NCBI GenBank assembly: GCA_027886175.1
Contig: JAJNNQ010000137.1
Coordinates: 248,001-312,000, forward strand
Source: Phylloscopus collybita
Taxonomy: Eukaryota > Chordata > Aves > Passeriformes > Phylloscopidae
Length of the DNA stretch: 64,000 nt
Reading direction: 5' to 3'
Shown in pieces: positions 21,906-33,084 of this stretch. A program made the translations under genes and the position numbers. Within the stretch, counting starts at the first letter, position 1, and each line of letters starts with the position of its first letter. The notes under the pieces were generated by a model. It worked only from the letters and a program-made list of their open reading frames with translations, did not search any database and was not told the DNA's origin.

Positions 21906-22005
21906 CTGAGGGGAAGGAGGGGAGGCCATGATGGCCCTGAGGGGGAAGAGGGGTCGGGGCCGCTTCAGAGCCGCTTCAGAGCCGCGGTGACGTGGGGACA
22001 GGAAG
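21900..22005 (+). other. SMKR1: Probable non-coding exon 1 of SMKR1
   Basis: CpG-rich sequence ending GGACAGGAAG before a good donor GTGAGG at 22006. The ATG inside it (21929) opens only a short frame that ends in TGA, so it is read as 5'UTR. The start site is not determined. Confidence 0.45.
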
Positions 22006-22084
22006 GTGAGGTTTTGTCATTTCTCCACGGGGCGGTGAGGGAGGGAAGGAGGAAGGTGGGGCTGGGACAGCCAGGGGGGAAAAG

Positions 22085-22412
22085 GAAGTTCAGGAGGGAC
22101 CTGCTCGCTACAACTCCGTGACAGGAGGGTGCAGCCAAGTCGGGCTCTGCTCCCAGGGAACAGGGACAGAGCAAGAGAAAACAGTCTTAAGTTGTGCCAG
22201 AGGTTTAGACTTGATATCGGGGAAATTCCTTCCCTAAAAGAGTTGTCCAGCCCTGGCACAGCTGCAGGGTTGGATGGAGTCCCCATCCCTAGAGGGATTT
22301 CAAAGCCATGTGGATGTGGCATTTGGGGACACCTGGGGTCAGTAGTGGCCCTGGCAGTGCTGAGGTTTTGGTCTTGGAGGTCTTGTCCAGGATTCTGTAA
22401 TTGTAAACCCCG
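22085..22412 (+). mobile_element. CR1 fragment
   Basis: CR1 3' region in sense: gggctctgctcccagggaac, agttgtgccagaggtttagac, gtcttggaggtcttgtccagg, ending attctgtaatt. It lies in SMKR1 intron 1. Confidence 0.85.
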
Positions 22413-22610
22413 AGGGCTTTGCTGAAAAGCGGGGAGTCTTAGAATTTGACAATTAGCAGCTGATTTCACAGGTGAGTATCAGCTTTTAGGGATGACCCGC
22501 CCCGGTCTGTTTTTTCAAGGGACTATTTTTTCCCTTCAAAGTTTAGTGGGGACCGACACAGTCACAGGTGCTTTACACTTTGTAATTAACCGTGTAATTT
22601 TATGTTGCAG

Positions 22611-22669
22611 GGTCCATCTCCAGAGCTTGATGTGGAGTCCCAGCTTCTCTCTAAAAAGACTCAGCCATG
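22611..22669 (+). CDS. SMKR1: SMKR1 exon 2: 5'UTR plus start codon only
   Basis: 59 nt between acceptor TTATGTTGCAG and donor GTAAAA. The only in-frame ATG is the last three bases (22667-22669) in good context (tcagccATGg); an in-frame TAA at 22652-22654 excludes an earlier start. Joined to 24295 it gives MAGKEKNRQGS.., the expected short basic N-terminus. The donor is slightly off consensus. Confidence 0.75.
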
Positions 22670-23854
22670 GTAAAACACCTTTGATCCTTCATAAGTGTTG
22701 ATAACACTTTTTTAAGGGAAAGGGTTAATATCCAAAACGTTCCTTCCCACAGCTGCAGGACAGAACCAACGTGCCCAAATTCATTTTGTGTACAAGTATA
22801 AACCCAATTCTGATTTTTAGCTTTTTTTTGTTCTTGGCTGCAGGCTGTAAAGTTTTGTACATAGCATATAAAGCCTGTGAGCATCTTTTAAATGTGGAAA
22901 GATCAGCAACAGCCTGATTTCCTACCAGGAACCTACCAGTGCTCACAAAAACCAGAGACCCTGGGCTAACAAGGAATGAGACTCAGGTGACTGGCTGGCT
23001 GCAAAATCTGGCACCAGCACGTCCCTGTGAGGGGGGCACGTTCCAGCATGTGAATTATTCCACAAATTCTGTCCAATTAAGGTCTGGGAAAGAGACCTTA
23101 AGAGATCTTAATCACATATCTGAGCTCTGTTTCATTCTGCAACTAATCTGCCATCAGCTGCAGTTTGCACTCTTCCTTCCTCTCTTTTTTGCTCCTGTAA
23201 TAGAGGGTCTGTGTGTTTTATATAGATAATATGATTTTTTTTTCCATTTTTCTTAATCTGTTCTTCATATTCTTTCACACCGTGGCCCCAGCTGATTCTG
23301 AGGATTGTGCCCTTGGCTCTGTTCTCACACCTCAGAGCACAAATGTTTGTCTCTTTTGCACTGAGTTGGGCTGAGCTGTGAAAGGAGTTTTTAGGAAGTA
23401 TTACATGGAAAATATGGTACGTTACATGGATTTGGATTTGTTGTAACCACCAGTGGTGGGAGAGCAGCTCCATCCCAGATCCATGGAAGCTGTAGGAGGG
23501 AGTCCTGCTTTCCTGGTTTAAGATCCAGAGTCACAGGCAGGCACACAGGAGTGGATGAACACAGGCCAAGTTACTGCAGGATTGCATCCTCGTGTAGTAA
23601 TTAAAAAGAAAACCCAATCAGTGGGAAAGAATGTTTGACTTGCATCGTGCACAAACCTTGTTTTAGCCAGATGGAAGCACAGGGGGGACAGTGATGAGCT
23701 CAGTCTGGTGGCTTTAGAGGTTCTGGCAGCCTGCAGAGCAAACAGGGATTTGGTGTTAAGTTGTATTAATGCTTGTGAGTCCTTACATAAAACCACCACA
23801 AAGCACTGGGGTCTTCAAGCCAGGACTAAGGTGGAACAAAACAGCTGCTTTGGG

Positions 23855-24236
23855 ATGTCATGGAATCATGGAGTGGCTTGGGCTGGAAGCACCTTAAAGC
23901 TCATCTTGTTCCAACCACATTCCACTATCCCAGGCTGCTCCAAGCCCCATCCAGCCTTTCCTTGGACATCCCAGGGATCCAGGGGCAGCCACAGCTGCTC
24001 TGGCAATCCCAGCCCAGGCAGGAATTCCTGCCCAAGATCCCATCCATCCCTGCTCTCTGGCACTGGGAAGCCATTCCCTGTGTCCTGTCCCTCCAGGCCT
24101 TGTCCCCAGCCCCTCTGCAGCTCTCCTGGAGCCCCTTTAAGCTCTGGAATGTTCTGGAAGCTCTCCCTGGATCCTTCCCTTCTCTCCAGGACAATGTTCC
24201 CAGCTCTTGGTCTCTCAGCCTGCAATCCCCTACCCA
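23855..24236 (-). mobile_element. CR1-type element in SMKR1 last intron
   Basis: The + strand reads tcatggaatcatggagtggc, ggctggaagcaccttaaagc, ggctgctccaagccccatcc, ggacatcccagggatccagg: the antisense of a CR1 3' end of the same subfamily as 47105-47530. Confidence 0.87.
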
Positions 24237-24294
24237 AAATTGAGACAACAAAGACCCGAAACTGAGTGGGTTTGTGGTCGCTTTCTCTCTGCAG

Positions 24295-24501
24295 GCAGGC
24301 AAAGAGAAAAACCGCCAGGGCAGCGCAGGCAAACGCTCCAAAAAGGGTGAAAAGAAGGAGGTGAAACAGGTGGATCTCTTCACCCCAGCTGCCATGCTCA
24401 ACGCTTACTACATCTCTCACAACGCTGCTGCTTTCCTGACATTCCGGGGCTTTCCCTGGCCTGGAGGTGTCAAGAAGAAGGGGAAGAAGAAAAAGAAGTG
24501 A
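24295..24501 (+). CDS. SMKR1: SMKR1, small lysine-rich protein 1 (last exon)
   Basis: Acceptor CTTTCTCTCTGCAG, 68 codons plus TGA at 24499-24501; with the separate ATG the protein is 69 residues. It has three parts: a Lys/Gly/Ser-rich N-terminus, a conserved core (VDLFTPAAMLNAYYISHNAA then FLTFRGFPWPGG) and a C-terminal KKKGKKKKK tail. This order is what I know of vertebrate SMKR1; its molecular role is not established. A CR1 element ends about 60 bp upstream in the intron. SMKR1 lies between STRIP2 and NRF1 in other vertebrates, which supports the call. Usual Cys residues of the core seem absent here (HNAAAFL); I cannot say whether that matters. Confidence 0.9.
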   Translation, partial: AGKEKNRQGSAGKRSKKGEKKEVKQVDLFTPAAMLNAYYISHNAAAFLTFRGFPWPGGVKKKGKKKKK

Positions 24502-24528
24502 AAAGTCCCCGGTGAAGCCTCTGCTGTG

Positions 24529-24534
24529 ATTAAA
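24529..24534 (+). terminator. SMKR1: Likely SMKR1 polyadenylation signal
   Basis: ATTAAA 28 bp after the stop, with GT-rich sequence (ttggtcgttgctgtgtgagt) about 40 bp downstream. The 3'UTR would be very short. Confidence 0.55.
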
Positions 24535-24829
24535 CCTGCCCTGACCTCTGCTGTGGCCAGCTCAAATATTTTCCTTGGTCGTTGCTGTGTGAGTACAAAG
24601 GCACCTTTATTGCAGCTGGTGCACGGCGACAAGTGGCAGGGGACGCTGTGGCATTGTCACTTCAGCCGTGGCATTGTCACTTCAGCCGTGGCCTGTCACC
24701 CTGTGCTGTGCTGGGGCTGGTTTTACCCACCCTGCTGCCACTCCTGATGGATGGGAGGAGTCCCTGAGATCTCCTTGGGCTCAGGAAGAATTGAGAGAGT
24801 CAGTGGTGTTAGCAGAGGCTGAGGGAGCT

Positions 24830-25258
24830 GGGAAGGGGCTGGAGCCCCAGGAGAGGCTGAGGGAGCTGGGAAGGGGCTGGAGCCCCAGGAGAGGCTGAGG
24901 GAGATGGGGAAGGGGCTGAGCCTGGAGAAAAGGGGGATCAGGGGGGACCTTGTGGCTCTGCACAACTCCCTGCCAGGAGGGGACAGCCAGGGGGGTCGGG
25001 CTCTGCTCCCAGGGAACAGGGACAGGAGGAGATCCTGGCCCAGGGGAGGCTCAGGGTGGGCAGCAGCAGGAATTTCCCCATGGAAGGGGTGCTCAGGGCT
25101 TGGAAGTGTCCAGGGAGGTCTGGAATCCCCATCCCTGGGGGTGTCCAAGGAATTCCTGGATGTGGCACTCAGGGCTCTGAGTTGGGGAAGGGGCATAGCT
25201 TGGACTCGATGGTCTCAGAGGTCTTTTCCATCCTTAATGATCCTGGAACTCTGTATTG
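24830..25258 (+). mobile_element. CR1 fragment in direct duplication copy 1
   Basis: CR1 3' region in sense (gcctggagaaaagggggatc ... ggtctcagaggtcttttcc). It starts with a local tandem of gctgggaaggggctggagcc. Together with the flank to about 25418 it is nearly identical to 58501-59063. Confidence 0.88.
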
Positions 25259-25427
25259 GCATCCTTGTTTGTGTCCTGAGCTATTGAGGTCAGAGGAGAC
25301 TTTGTGTCACCCTCGGGCCTCTTCCCTGAAAGCTGGAACTGGAGGTGGCAAAACCAAGTCCCAGCTTTGACCCTTTAACGTGCAGGTGAGGGAATCTCAG
25401 GGCTGCAGGTTCCTTGGGTACCTTGGG

Positions 25428-25605
25428 GTGCTCAGGGCTTGGAAGTGCCCAAGGAGGTCTGAAGTCCCCATCCCTGGAGGTGTCCAAGGAATTCTTGGAT
25501 GTGGCACTCAGTGCTCTGGGCTGGGGACAAGGTGGGGTCAGTCACAGGTTGGACTGGATGATCTTGGAGGTCTTTTCCATCCCAGATGATCCTGGGAATG
25601 TGACT
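25428..25605 (+). mobile_element. CR1 3'-end fragment
   Basis: A second short CR1 in the same orientation: ggtgctcagggcttggaagt ... ggatgatcttggaggtcttt, ending gatcctgggaatgtga. Confidence 0.85.
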
Positions 25606-25609
25606 TAGG

Positions 25610-27532
25610 GCTTGTCAGGGGTTCTGTTACACCCAGCAGAGGTGATGATGAACCTTCTGTCACTCACTGTGACCATTCTCAGCCCAAAAATCCTGCCTGG
25701 AGAACACAAGTGGCCTCTGGCTCCATCCATCACATTCAGAGCCCTTTTGCTGCATTTCCTCCACGGGTGTTCAACAGCCCTGGGGAGATCATGAAGCACC
25801 ACGAGGAGAGGAGCTGTGCATCTCTCCCAGGCTTTTCCACCCTTCCAGGTACCTTTCTCCTCCAGACAACAGTGAATTATCAACCCAAGCCAATAAAGGC
25901 CTGGAAATCCTGTTTCTTGGAAACAGGAAATCCTGGAAAGGCCGTTTCTCCAGCCCAAAACATTCCATCTCTGAGGAGGTTTTGACCAGGAAAAATCATA
26001 ATTGTTGACATGGCTCATCAGCCAGCTGCTGTCATTTGTAGCTTGCTGCAAACTCCCACTGGGTTTGTTTCACTCACATGTGGTAAAACCCACCCTAGAA
26101 AGCCAAGGGTAAAATTGGTGTTTGGGGGAAAATATTTCTATTTCTATTTCTATTTCTATTTCTATTTCTATTTCTATTTCTATTTCTATTTCTATTTCTA
26201 TTTCTATTTCTATTTCTATTTCTATTTATCTGAAGGGTTTCTTCTAGAGCAATTTGATTGCAGAGGAAAACAGCCATGGCTGTTACTATCTATAGTAATG
26301 TGACAATATGAAAGCATAAAAATAACACTTAAGAAAATGTGATATAAGGAAAAGAAATGGTAAGAGGAGAAAGATCTCACCACCCACAGGTCTCGTGATG
26401 AGAGTTGGTTGTTGCAATCTCAGTGTCTGTTGGTCCAACTGAGGGTCACAGGGTGGATCCACGAGGGGAAATCCCAAAAAAGTGTTGGGAGAAATGCAGG
26501 GAACACAAAACCTGTTGGGTTTCTATTCACTCAGGCTCAGGTGGGAACGCCCAGCTGCCTCCCCTGGAGTGGGGAGTTTCACCTGGATGATGGAATGTGC
26601 TCATGGGCCACTTGGGGACTCTTTGACACCTTCAAAGATGATGCAGCTGCCTCTTTGTATCAGCACAGTTCACTCCACTACAGCCCTTTATGGCCCTTTA
26701 TGGCCAAGGAGCACCTGGGGGCTACCTGTGAATGTCCCAGGGCAGGGCAGTTACCTCAGCTGATTTCCCTTGAGCAGGGACAAAGAGGCAGACACTCAGA
26801 CCTGATAAAGGGTCCCTTATCAGTTTGTGGCCTGAGCTGGGCTGTGCTCCTTTGCACATCCTAAGTTGCCCCGTGAATGTTTGAGCTGGCAGAGTCACAG
26901 TGGATCCATTCTTCTTCCCACCCCTGGGATAATTGGACAAAAGTACCACCTTTGTCTTATCCCAGGTTCAAAACCCAGCATTCCAGCTGGGGGTGTTTGG
27001 GGAGGGGTGGGCTCTGGTGGTCACAAAAGCCCTTTGATGATTTCAGCAATGCCACCGAACCACTTCAGTCTGTCACAACATGACAATGTTATAAACAAAC
27101 AGGCAGGAGATGATTATTAACTCCTTAAATGCCTTCATTAAAAGGGGAAAGCTCAAGGGATTGCCTATGCCTCTGCTGCTGCTCCCTCAATCACGGCTGA
27201 GGAGGAGACCTGCTTCAATTCTGCTGCTGCAGAGCTGGAAGTTCATCCTCACAGAAGTTCACAGGAACTCATTTGGCTCATTTTATCGGTTGTCTTTCTT
27301 TCTAAGAGCCTTTAGGTTATGGTGAGCAGGTAAAAAGTGTTTTGCAGATACCTTCACGTCTTGCCAGCACGGTGGCGTTCTTTATGGGTCTGGATTATGT
27401 GCTGACTCGTTGCTGGGGGTTTTTGGGGTTAATTGTAGTAAATATTTTGGCAAGGCTTCATGGGGGGTCTCTGCAATTTCCATAATGGGCGTCAGTTTTG
27501 GCTTGACAGGCAGGCAGGGGGTTGGCAGGGAG
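25610..27532 (+). other. Intergenic sequence, no gene
   Basis: Ordinary unique sequence apart from the hexanucleotide microsatellite at 26134-26227. Short frames here have no recognisable product. Confidence 0.5.
26134..26227. repeat. (TTTCTA)n microsatellite, ~15 copies
   Basis: An uninterrupted hexamer array. It produces spurious Phe-Tyr and Arg-Asn repeat peptides in the six frames. Confidence 0.98.
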
Positions 27533-27538
27533 CAGGAA

Positions 27539-28122
27539 TGTTGGAGAGGATGAAGTAGCTAGGCCCTGCAGAGATGATTTATTAGTAAAAGATTCTAAAA
27601 GTATGAAACCCACAAGAGGAATAGAATTAAAAGCAAAGTTTGAACTGTAAGTTGCTGGGCAGGAAGAAGGTGATTAGGCAGCTGAAAAGACTGGGCTGAG
27701 TGAATCAGTAACACCCCTGCCAAGACAAAAGGATGAATAAAAGGTTGGACCTTCTCAGGTATCAGGGATAAGGTGGGTTTCACAGGTTTTGGTCTGTAGA
27801 GTAGTATTGTAATGTTGTAGATCCCATAGGCTGTATGTAGATTCTGTAGGTTTTGTATCTTAAGGTGATTGGTTGATGCTCATTAGAATATTCACGATAG
27901 AAAGGGTTAAAATGGAATGTAACAAGGAGCTCGGCCTCTTTGCAGCCTCTCTTTGCACGCCTTCCCATGGACCCTCTTGCCCTCTTGGACTCTTTGCACT
28001 GGATCCCTGGACCCTTCCCCAGTCAGGCTGCCTCCCCACGACCAATAAAGCACGTGTTCCAAAGAGTATCCTGATCTTCAGATCATCTCTCTCCTCGGAC
28101 ACAACCAGCGTGCTTTCTAATA
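27539..28122 (+). mobile_element. LTR-A solo LTR, 6-bp TSD CAGGAA
   Basis: 584 bp, TGTTGGAGAGG..TTCTAATA, between CAGGAA at 27533-27538 and 28123-28128. It contains an AATAAA (in gaccaataaagcacgtg). It carries the intact CTGCCCAGCAAC site that is interrupted in the 8391-9236 copy. No internal retroviral genes. Confidence 0.95.
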
Positions 28123-28404
28123 CAGGAAGTCAGGCAGGGAGCAGGAAGGCAGGCAGGGAGCAGGAAGAAGGGCAGACAGAGCAGGCAGGGAGCAGCAAAA
28201 CATCAGCAACAGGTAAGGGCGTACAAAACTGGGACTTGGGTTACAAACTGGGTACAAACCATTCAAGATAACGATATGCATAACCATCAACAGAACATCC
28301 GATGTATTATTAGGAGTCTTTCAACACTTTTAAAGTAACCATCTACAGAACCTTCAATATACAACTAGGAGTCATGGAGGTCCACCCACATCACCAAGAA
28401 AATA

Positions 28405-28485
28405 ATCACAGGATTGTTAAGGATGGAAAAGATCGCCAAGTCCAACCATCAACCCAGCTGGGTGTTGAGCAGTAACCGGTGTCCT
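28405..28485 (-). mobile_element. Short CR1 3' fragment
   Basis: aatcacaggattgttaagg, atggaaaagatcgccaagtc, caaccatcaacccagctgg read as the antisense of an eroded CR1 3' end. Confidence 0.65.
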
Positions 28486-28604
28486 CAGGAGGGACACCCA
28501 GGCCGCTGGATTTCCTGTTTGTCTGCCAATTAGCTGCAGCTGGCCTGCTCTGATGACGCAGGGATGTGGTTTGCAGCACCAGTTTCTTCTGAGCTGTGCA
28601 CCTA

Positions 28605-29160
28605 TTATAAATGCACGTTTTGGAGTTGGCTTTTGGCATATACTGAGATGGTTGCCTTATGTATAATATGGGAAGGTTGTATTGTATGTTCTTTTATTAA
28701 TAGAATTTGAAAAATGTGAGGGATGAATATTCTTAGATTGTAACAAAGTAGAGATGGGGGTTGTTTTTTGGGGTTTTTTTTTTTTGTAACTACTCAACTA
28801 GATAAAAGACAGAAGGGACGTCTGGAATTCCTGAACTAAAGATAAAGAACAGTTGAGCCTTTTTAGGGTCCGAATCCTACAGATTTACAACGTCCCCCAG
28901 ACTGCGCGGAGTCCCATAAATAAACTGTATACTTAAGGGGGGTCTTGAAACCAAAATGAATATTTGAATCATGTATTAGCTTATTTAAATATGTAACACA
29001 GAAGTCCTTAAAACAAAGGATCTGAAAAGAGACGGGGTGCTGATCTTGTTGGTATCAGCACCTCGGCCGAAAAAGCTTTGGGTTTTTTTTTGTCTCCTAA
29101 TTGTCTATTTTATTTTTATTAAACTTATACATTTTACATAGAAGTGAATCGTGTTTTTCA
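28605..29160 (+). mobile_element. LTR-Y, 556 bp, TSD CACCTA
   Basis: Flanked by CACCTA at 28599-28604 and 29161-29166. It ends GAATCGTGTTTTTCA and contains ccataaataaactgtatac and a late TTATTAAACTT. It is homologous to 38206 onward, which begins TGTTACAAATGCAC. LTR only. Confidence 0.85.
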
Positions 29161-29166
29161 CACCTA

Positions 29167-32100
29167 CGTCTCCTCCTCAGCCTTCACTTGAGTTTTCACT
29201 TCCCCACCACCCACCAGGAAGTCTCTGGTCACAGCTATTTCCTCCAGTGATCAGCCTTTGAAAGCCAGAGATCTCCTGCAACCTCTGTGTTCAGCATCTC
29301 CTGCTAAGAAATCAGCTGAAAACCCAAAAATATTAGATTTTTGTATGATGTATTTACCACACAGGGCTTTTAGGGACAGATGTTTCTGAGCACTGACGTA
29401 GGAACTGCTTAACGTGTTTAAGGGTGGTTGAAAGTGAGCAAGGCCATTTTTACATCTGTGGTAAACTGGAGCTACAATGGTTTCAAAGCTCTGAGTTCCA
29501 GTATCCAGAATTTACTGGAATGTTTATTAAATAGTAATACATATTATTATTTGTTCTCTCTTTAACAAAAATTCTGCTTTCAGCATGATGCCACTGAACA
29601 CATCATGCTTTCCAGTGGATCTGAAAAGCTGCCATTCACTTCTTTTGACAGCAGATGAAAAAACCCTCCCAACAACCCCAAACTCAGAAATGAAGCACTT
29701 TTTTTGTTTCCTCCTTTTATCTCTCAGCTCAATTTTGCATGTAAGTCCTGCTCCCTGGTGGATCATAGAGACCAAGAGACATCTCTAAAGAAAAGTTTGG
29801 GCTTCAAATGGCTGGATTTGCTTCAAAGTGCTGCAGGCTGTGCCATGACTTCTGTGGATGTGACCCCACAGAGAGTCCCCACAGCTGCAGGGGGACACTT
29901 GCAGCTATTCCTGCTTTATCCTGTTAGAGTTTGGTTCTCAGATGGGCTTTTCTGGGGTGCAGGGTTTAAGCTGAGTTTAGGGTGAATAAATCCTGCTCTG
30001 CCCAAATCCGCCAAGAATTTTGTGAGGGGTGATCTGCAAGCTGGAGGTGCCCCTTTTCAATGGCACAGGGAACTTTGTGGTGTTCCGTGTGTCAGGCCTT
30101 GCAGGGAGTTAAACTTTTTGCAGTGTTGGGGTTTCCTGTGCTCTGCTGCCACTGTTGCCTCACTGTTTCCTGCAGGAAGTTGTGTACCAGAGCCCCGCTG
30201 TTAAAAATACAGGAGATGTTGGGGTGTGTGTGTGTGTGTTTGTGGGTGGGGAGAGTCACAGGACTGTTCTGTGGTAGAGAGAAATAGAAATGGAAATAGA
30301 AATAATATAAATGGTTTGGTGAAAGGTATTATTCACCACATTTGGAATGAGGGTGTTTCAGGCTGTATGTGAGCAGCTTCCTGTCCTTTCCCTTCAGCCA
30401 GCATTTCTGGATTGCTGGGTTTCTCCTTCCACATTATTTCACCTAAGGAAAAGTGCAGTGGATCTTTGGATGTGTCAGAAAGGCTGGAGAAGGGGCAGGG
30501 ATCCTTTTGTCCCAGTTCTCATTTGAGCAGCTGCCCTGGCTGTTACTTCCCAGCTCCAGGGGAGGATGCAGAGCTGAGGACTCTTTTCCTCATAAAAGGT
30601 ATCTCCGTAACAAAGAGGCTCCCATGGAGAATTTTTAAAGAAAAACTTCCTTGCAAGAGGCTTTTAAAATGTTGGCACTAAATAGCGTCAGCAGAGGGAA
30701 ATAAAGTTTTTAGTGGGTTAACTCCTCTCTCCTTCAGTCACTTTTCACTGTCCTCACCTGCTGCCATTTCAAGAACAAAAAAACCCTCAAACCTTTTACT
30801 GTCTTTTTATAAGGCTCTGTTTTGCAAACTTTCTGTATATTTTTTTAAAATTACATAAGCTGGTATTTCCTCTCTTTTGCTTTTGTAACTGTCATACAAA
30901 GGAGCAAAAGGAATGGAATTCTAGAACTCGCAGGAATGGTTTTTGGGCAGGTACCAGGACACCTGTAGGTACCGAAGTCTCCCAGGTGGAACACTGGGAT
31001 GGATTTGCTACATCCTGGTGTGTTATCCACTGTGTAATTATCCATTAAATATCTAGGGGTATTCAGGAGTTCTGCTTCTTTTGGTGTCCCCTTAGAGGAA
31101 CATTTTAGGATCTTCCCACCTCAACAACCTCAGACCATAAAAGGATCCTGGGGAGAAAACACCTTGTTCCTTGATTTTTAATTTTTTCCCTCGTTTTTGG
31201 TTTCTTTGTTTAGGCTTCACATGATTTCATTTAAAAAGTATTTAATTACTTTAAAAAAAAAACAGAGGACTTTAAAATTGCTGTGTTCCTTTTAGGTTAT
31301 TTCAGGAGAGTCACGTGATTTCACGTGATTTCAGGAGAAACAATACAAAGGCATTTTTAAATTTAAAGTCTGATACATTCACAACTAAACTACAGTAAAG
31401 CAAGTGTGAAATCTTCTTAATGCAAAAAAAAAAAAAAAAAAAAAAGTGTCAGCATTTGTCTTCGAGCCGTAGCTGGCACTGAAAGAGACAAATGTGTAAG
31501 AAAAATGAGGGAAATATTGAATGGAACCCACGGCTGCAGCAGATTCCTGGGAATGGCCACAATCCTGTGTCATGAAGGGAGCTCTTTGCTGGAAATCCTT
31601 GACCCAAATGTTCAAAAGTTCACCTGCATTTACTGCTGAACGTTGGAGTATTTTTAACAGCTAAAAATACAAGGATTGGCCAAGTGGCTCCTACAATCCT
31701 ACAGGAAAAGTCAGCAGGGAGACAGCAGCACATGGATAATTGAAGCAAAAATGCTTAAAGCTGTTTGGTACAAGCTGAAAATTACATCGAACTTCAGAAT
31801 TTATTTTTTTCTCTCTCTCTCCCTCTCACTCTCTCAGGATGATTCAAGTAGGTCATGCAACTCTTGGGGGCACTTTCCCCACATCATTTACTAGGAAGTG
31901 CCTGTTCTGTGAAAGATGGACATAATCAGCCTGGAATAAGAGTTTCCTGTGCAGACTGAGGTGTTAAAGCAGAAGTTACAACACCGATGTTTGAGTTAAA
32001 GTTGTATCAGTGAAGCAATTAAGTCACAGTAATTATTGCTCTTGGGGTTTGCTGGAGTTTTCTCAGTGCTGACATGGCCAACACACCTGGATTTAAATGT

Positions 32101-32307
32101 AGATTATCTCAGCCTGCTTTGCAATTTTGTAGCACAGCTGTAGGTGCTGAGCTGGTCATGCTGGGATCTCCCCAGGGATAAAAAGGAGATGAGAAACAGC
32201 GCAGTGAATTATGGCCACTTCCAAAAAACTGATGTTTCTTCGTCACATTTGTGGTAAAATGCTCATTCCTTAAATTATGTGATTCCTGAAAAAATTAATT
32301 TGCTTTT
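29167..32307 (+). other. Intergenic sequence, no gene
   Basis: Unique sequence with small simple repeats (a GT run at about 30222, poly-A at 31424, CT run at 31809). No conserved exon or transposon is recognised. Confidence 0.5.
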
Positions 32308-32312
32308 TAAGA

Positions 32313-33084
32313 TGTCTTATGTCATGGAACCTAAAGTGTGTATTCTATTTCATCTGCTGAAAGCAGTTGGGGAAGTGTTCTTCTTTATCTCTTGTAGCTC
32401 TGGGAGGAGCAGGGGGCAGGTGCCTTCTGATAACGGGGCAGCTGTTAAACCAGGTGGGGCAGTGTTTGTTATCTCTTTCACCTCCAGTCCTCCCTCCAGG
32501 GGAATATCTTCTGCTAATGGACCATTAAGACACCCCTAAAAGCACACATCCCCAAAGTAACACATCCACATTCCATTGTGAGATGCTCCACCCAGTGAGA
32601 GGAGCCAACCATTCCTACCTGGATAAAAACTGAGACACAGGAACACAAGGCATCCAGCTTCACCCAATTTTTGGAGGAAGACTGGACACTTCTCACCATC
32701 CCTGGACCCTTCTCACCATCACTGGACCCTTGTTCTACAGGATCATCTCTGCTCCACCAGAACCACCTCTGCCACTCCAGGAGGACTCACTTTGGGACTG
32801 CTCCCAACACCCTGACCAACAGGGTGTCAGGTTGTAGCTCTGACTCTGCCAGGGTTTCCCAAAATTGTTGTTTGTTTGTTTGATTATTTGCTGGTGTGGT
32901 TGGGTGGTTTTGTTTTTCTACTACATTTGTATTGTTAGTATTCCTAGTAAAGAACTGTTATTCCTATTCCCAAATCTTTGCCTGAAAGCCCTGAATTGCA
33001 AAATTATAATTTGGAGGGCGGGTGAGAGGTTGACATTCCCCATTCTAAGGGAAACTCAGATACCTGTCCTTCAAAACCAAGACA
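32313..33084 (+). mobile_element. LTR-X copy (~770 bp)
   Basis: Starts TGTCTTATGTCATGGAACC and ends AAAACCAAGACA. It contains a TATA-like ggataaaaactgagac and gtaaagaactgttattcc near the 3' end. It has about 2.5 units of the cttctcaccatccctggacc motif that is expanded in the 47783-48680 copy. No flanking duplication is seen. Confidence 0.85.

Noticed and set aside
21929..21991. Short ATG frame in SMKR1 exon 1 as the SMKR1 start
   Set aside because: It ends in TGA before the donor and is not in a joinable frame; exon 2 has its own in-frame stop before the ATG at 22667.
26010..26303. Phe-Tyr and Arg-Asn repeat proteins
   Set aside because: Both are readings of the (TTTCTA)n microsatellite.
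8391..28122. Complete endogenous retrovirus with gag/pol/env between LTR-A copies
   Set aside because: The copies have different target duplications and different orientations and enclose STRIP2/SMKR1 exons, so they are independent solo LTRs; no retroviral protein frame is seen.
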